Origin: DATEDA01 sp963827595
GTDB lineage: Bacteria > Pseudomonadota > Gammaproteobacteria > Burkholderiales > SG8-39
Direction: 5' to 3'
NCBI GenBank assembly: GCA_963827595.1
Contig: CAWHBT010000001.1
Location: 496,001 to 560,000, forward strand
Length of the DNA: 64,000 nt
Shown: positions 61,900 through 64,000 of the stretch, piece by piece
How positions within the stretch are numbered: position 1 is the first letter of the stretch
How the letters are laid out: the number at the start of each line of letters is the position of its first letter
Translations under genes and position numbers: made by a program
The notes under the pieces: generated by a model
What the model saw: only the letters and a program-made list of their open reading frames with translations
The model's database searches: none
Told to the model about the DNA's origin: nothing

Positions 61900-64000
61900 A
61901 TGATGGGCTCGAGCGGAAAACACACCGCGAAGCCGTCCGCCCGGGCCAGCGCGCCGGCGGCGCGTTCGCGCGCCCGTCCAGCGGTGCGTGCGAGCAACCC
62001 GACGCCCGCGCGCGCGTTGCCGCGCCGGCAGCCGATTCCGTTCGTCCGCCGGGCGGTGCTCGAGGAGCTCGAGCCGCGGCTGCTGATGTCGGCGGACCTC
62101 AATCCGCTCGCCCACGACGCACTGCTCGCAACGCCCGCGGCCGGGGGCGCCGAATTTCGCGCGCTCACCGATGATGGTCGGCCGAGCGCGGTCACCACCG
62201 CGGCGGTTGCGCCAATTCAGCGCACCCACGAGATCGTCTTCGTCGACCCGCGCGTCCCGGATCGGGCACAGCTCCTCGCCGAGCTCACCGCGCAGGCAGG
62301 CGAGGGTCGGAGCTTCGAGATCATCACCCTCGACCCGAACCGCCCCGGCATCGCGCAGGTGACCGATGCCCTCGCGGATCGCATGCAGGTCGACGCGATC
62401 CACTTCATCACCCATGGCGCCGACGGCGCCCTGCAGCTCGGCGGCACCTGGCTCGACGCCAAGACGCTCGCCGCGAATGCCGACGCCGTCGCGAGCTGGG
62501 GCGACTCGCTCAAGGAAGAAGCAGACCTCCTCTTCTATGGCTGCGATCTCGCCGAGACCGCGCGCGGCCGTGCGCTGATCGATTGGATCGCCGAGCTAAC
62601 GCGCGCCGACGTCGCCGCGAGCTCCGACGCGACGGGAGCGGCGAAGGCGGGCGGTGATTGGGACCTCGAGGCGAAGGTGGGTTCCGTCGAGACAGCGCTC
62701 GTCGTGGGCGCGGACGCGCGCGAGGGCTGGTCGCATGTGCTGGATGCCGTGGCGATCGGGTTCGAATCGCCGGTCAACATCGAGACCAACAATGCTCAGG
62801 ATTCGCCGGCGATCGCGACCGCGCCCGACGGTCGCTACGCCGTAGCCTGGAGCGGCAGGGGTCCGGGCGACTCAGACGGCGTTTTCGTTCGCCTCTACGA
62901 TGCCAGCGGCACGCCGCAGAGCGTCGAGATCCCCGTCAACACCACCACCGGGAGCAACCAGTCTGCGCCGGCCATCGCCATGGATGCCGCCGGCAACTTC
63001 GTCGTCGCGTGGAGCGGTCAGGGGACTGGCGACAATGACGGCGTGTTCATCCGACGGTTCGACGCCGCAGGCAATCCCTTTGGCGTCGAGCAGCTCGTGA
63101 ACAGCGCGGTGGGCGGCAATCAATCGGCTCCCGATATCGCCATGGAGTCGAGCGGCGCCTTCGTGGTCGTGTGGCAGAGCAGCGGCAGCGACCTCGAGAT
63201 CTGGCTGCAGCGCTACCTTGCGAACGGCACGGCGATCGGGGTCAGCACCTTGGTGTCGACCAGCGGGAACGACGACACCAAGCCCAGCGTTGCCATGGAC
63301 GACGACGGCGACTTTGTCGTCACCTGGGAAAACGCCGGCCAGGACGGGAGTGGCGCCGGCGTCTACGCGCGGCGCTACGACAACACTGGTGCCGTCCTTG
63401 GCGCGCCTTTTCTCGTCAACACGACCGTCACCGGTGATCAGGCGCGTCCCGACGTCGCCATGGACGCGAACGGCAACTTCTTCGTGGTCTGGGACGGCCT
63501 CGGGGGGAGCGACAACCAGGGTGTGTACGGCCAGCGCTATAACGCCGCAGGCGCGGCGCAGGGCGCCGAGTTCCGGGTCAACACCCAGACCGCCGACGTT
63601 CAGACCCGTGCCGCCGTGTCGATGGCCGGCGACGGCCGGTTCGTCGTCACGTGGGAGAGCGTCAACCAATCCCCTGACAGCAACGGCACCGGCGTCTTTG
63701 GCCAGGAGTACACGGTCGCGGGCATCCCCGATGGCGCTGAGTTCCTGGTCAACACGACCACGATCGCCGAGCAGAAAGACTCCGCAGTCGCCATGGACGA
63801 TGGCGGCGGCTACGCGGTGGCCTGGACCGGTAACGGCGACGGACCACCACCCGACTCGGACGGCGTCTGGGAGCGGCGCTTTGTTGCCGCCGCCGCGGGG
63901 ACGATCACGGGGACGATCTACCACGACGTTGACGGCGATGGGGATCTCGCCGGTGCCCTCACTTTTTCCGGCGCGACGGTCCGCCTGTTCCTCGACGACG
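61900..64000 (+). CDS. Giant LEPR-XLL/DUF4347 surface protein, N-terminal 700 residues (partial)
   Basis: A frame starting with two ATG codons at 61900 just after an in-frame stop stays open to the end of the window. Residues about 57-66 are LEPRLLMSAD, the LEPR-XLL motif of large surface proteins. Residues about 108-275 are a DUF4347 domain (HEIVFVDPRVPDRAQLLAEL, FITHGADGALQLGG, LLFYGCDLAET). From about 302 to 666 come seven imperfect repeats of about 54 residues of the type AMDAAGNFVVAWSGQGTGDND, followed by an SdrD-like start (GTITGTIYHDVDGDGDL). These proteins are usually thousands of residues long and secreted by type I systems. The adjacent exporter operon fits that. Confidence 0.88.
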   Translation, partial: MMGSSGKHTAKPSARASAPAARSRARPAVRASNPTPARALPRRQPIPFVRRAVLEELEPRLLMSADLNPLAHDALLATPAAGGAEFRALTDDGRPSAVTTAAVAPIQRTHEIVFVDPRVPDRAQLLAELTAQAGEGRSFEIITLDPNRPGIAQVTDALADRMQVDAIHFITHGADGALQLGGTWLDAKTLAANADAVASWGDSLKEEADLLFYGCDLAETARGRALIDWIAELTRADVAASSDATGAAKAGGDWDLEAKVGSVETALVVGADAREGWSHVLDAVAIGFESPVNIETNNAQDSPAIATAPDGRYAVAWSGRGPGDSDGVFVRLYDASGTPQSVEIPVNTTTGSNQSAPAIAMDAAGNFVVAWSGQGTGDNDGVFIRRFDAAGNPFGVEQLVNSAVGGNQSAPDIAMESSGAFVVVWQSSGSDLEIWLQRYLANGTAIGVSTLVSTSGNDDTKPSVAMDDDGDFVVTWENAGQDGSGAGVYARRYDNTGAVLGAPFLVNTTVTGDQARPDVAMDANGNFFVVWDGLGGSDNQGVYGQRYNAAGAAQGAEFRVNTQTADVQTRAAVSMAGDGRFVVTWESVNQSPDSNGTGVFGQEYTVAGIPDGAEFLVNTTTIAEQKDSAVAMDDGGGYAVAWTGNGDGPPPDSDGVWERRFVAAAAGTITGTIYHDVDGDGDLAGALTFSGATVRLFLDD

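Overview
The window reads as chromosomal DNA of a high-GC betaproteobacterium, most likely Burkholderiales-like. This rests on the very high GC in nearly all genes, four orphan tripartite-tricarboxylate (Bug-type) receptors, and the general style of the gene families. No rRNA, tRNA, CRISPR array, transposase or integrase was recognised.

Layout. 0-4 kb holds the 3' end of a molybdenum hydroxylase large subunit, a DMT exporter, and a SulP transporter fused to STAS and cyclic-nucleotide domains. 4-10 kb holds a likely catabolic and uptake group: luciferase-like oxidoreductase, bicupin, ABC-type binding protein, PanE-like reductase and two Bug receptors. 10.1-15.6 kb is a polyamine operon (SpeA, carboxyspermidine dehydrogenase, carboxyspermidine decarboxylase, agmatinase) that can run from arginine to putrescine and on to spermidine or a homologue. 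15.9-19.2 kb is a tightly overlapping operon of fructose-1,6-bisphosphatase, a secreted FG-GAP-like protein, a hydratase and a glutathionyl-hydroquinone reductase. 19.3-22 kb has a Bug receptor, an ankyrin protein and a TonB-like protein.

22-27 kb looks like a lower-GC accessory patch: a secreted hydrolase, an unknown membrane protein, a UvrD-like helicase, a DUF4124 protein and a lipoprotein. Four of these five genes appear frameshifted. 27-41 kb holds transaldolase, an ACP/AMP-ligase/acyltransferase fusion, enoyl-CoA hydratase, phosphoribosyltransferase, an archaeal-type ATP DNA ligase, a DUF945 protein, a protealysin-like protease with its emfourin inhibitor, a periplasmic binding protein and an AidB-like acyl-CoA dehydrogenase. 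41-46.8 kb holds a DUF3047 lipoprotein with a duplicated tail, Dps, a Bug receptor, a double-CDGSH iron-sulfur protein and TrpB2.

46.9-55.1 kb is a run of nine minus-strand genes separated by only about 10-40 bp: a small membrane peptide, three GNAT acetyltransferases, three tetratricopeptide proteins and two alpha/beta hydrolases. An array of GGTCAC/GTGACC half-sites lies upstream. This is the best candidate here for an undescribed functional module. 55.4-64 kb is a type I secretion locus: an RTX protein with a histidine-rich insert, an HlyD adaptor and an HlyB-like ABC exporter. Divergent from it is the 5' end of a giant LEPR-XLL/DUF4347 surface protein that runs off the window.

At least eleven genes appear broken by one-base shifts while domain content continues intact across the break. 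Net length is one base too long in most of them. Sequence-consensus errors are therefore a more economical explanation than mass gene decay, and those genes are annotated here as single loci.
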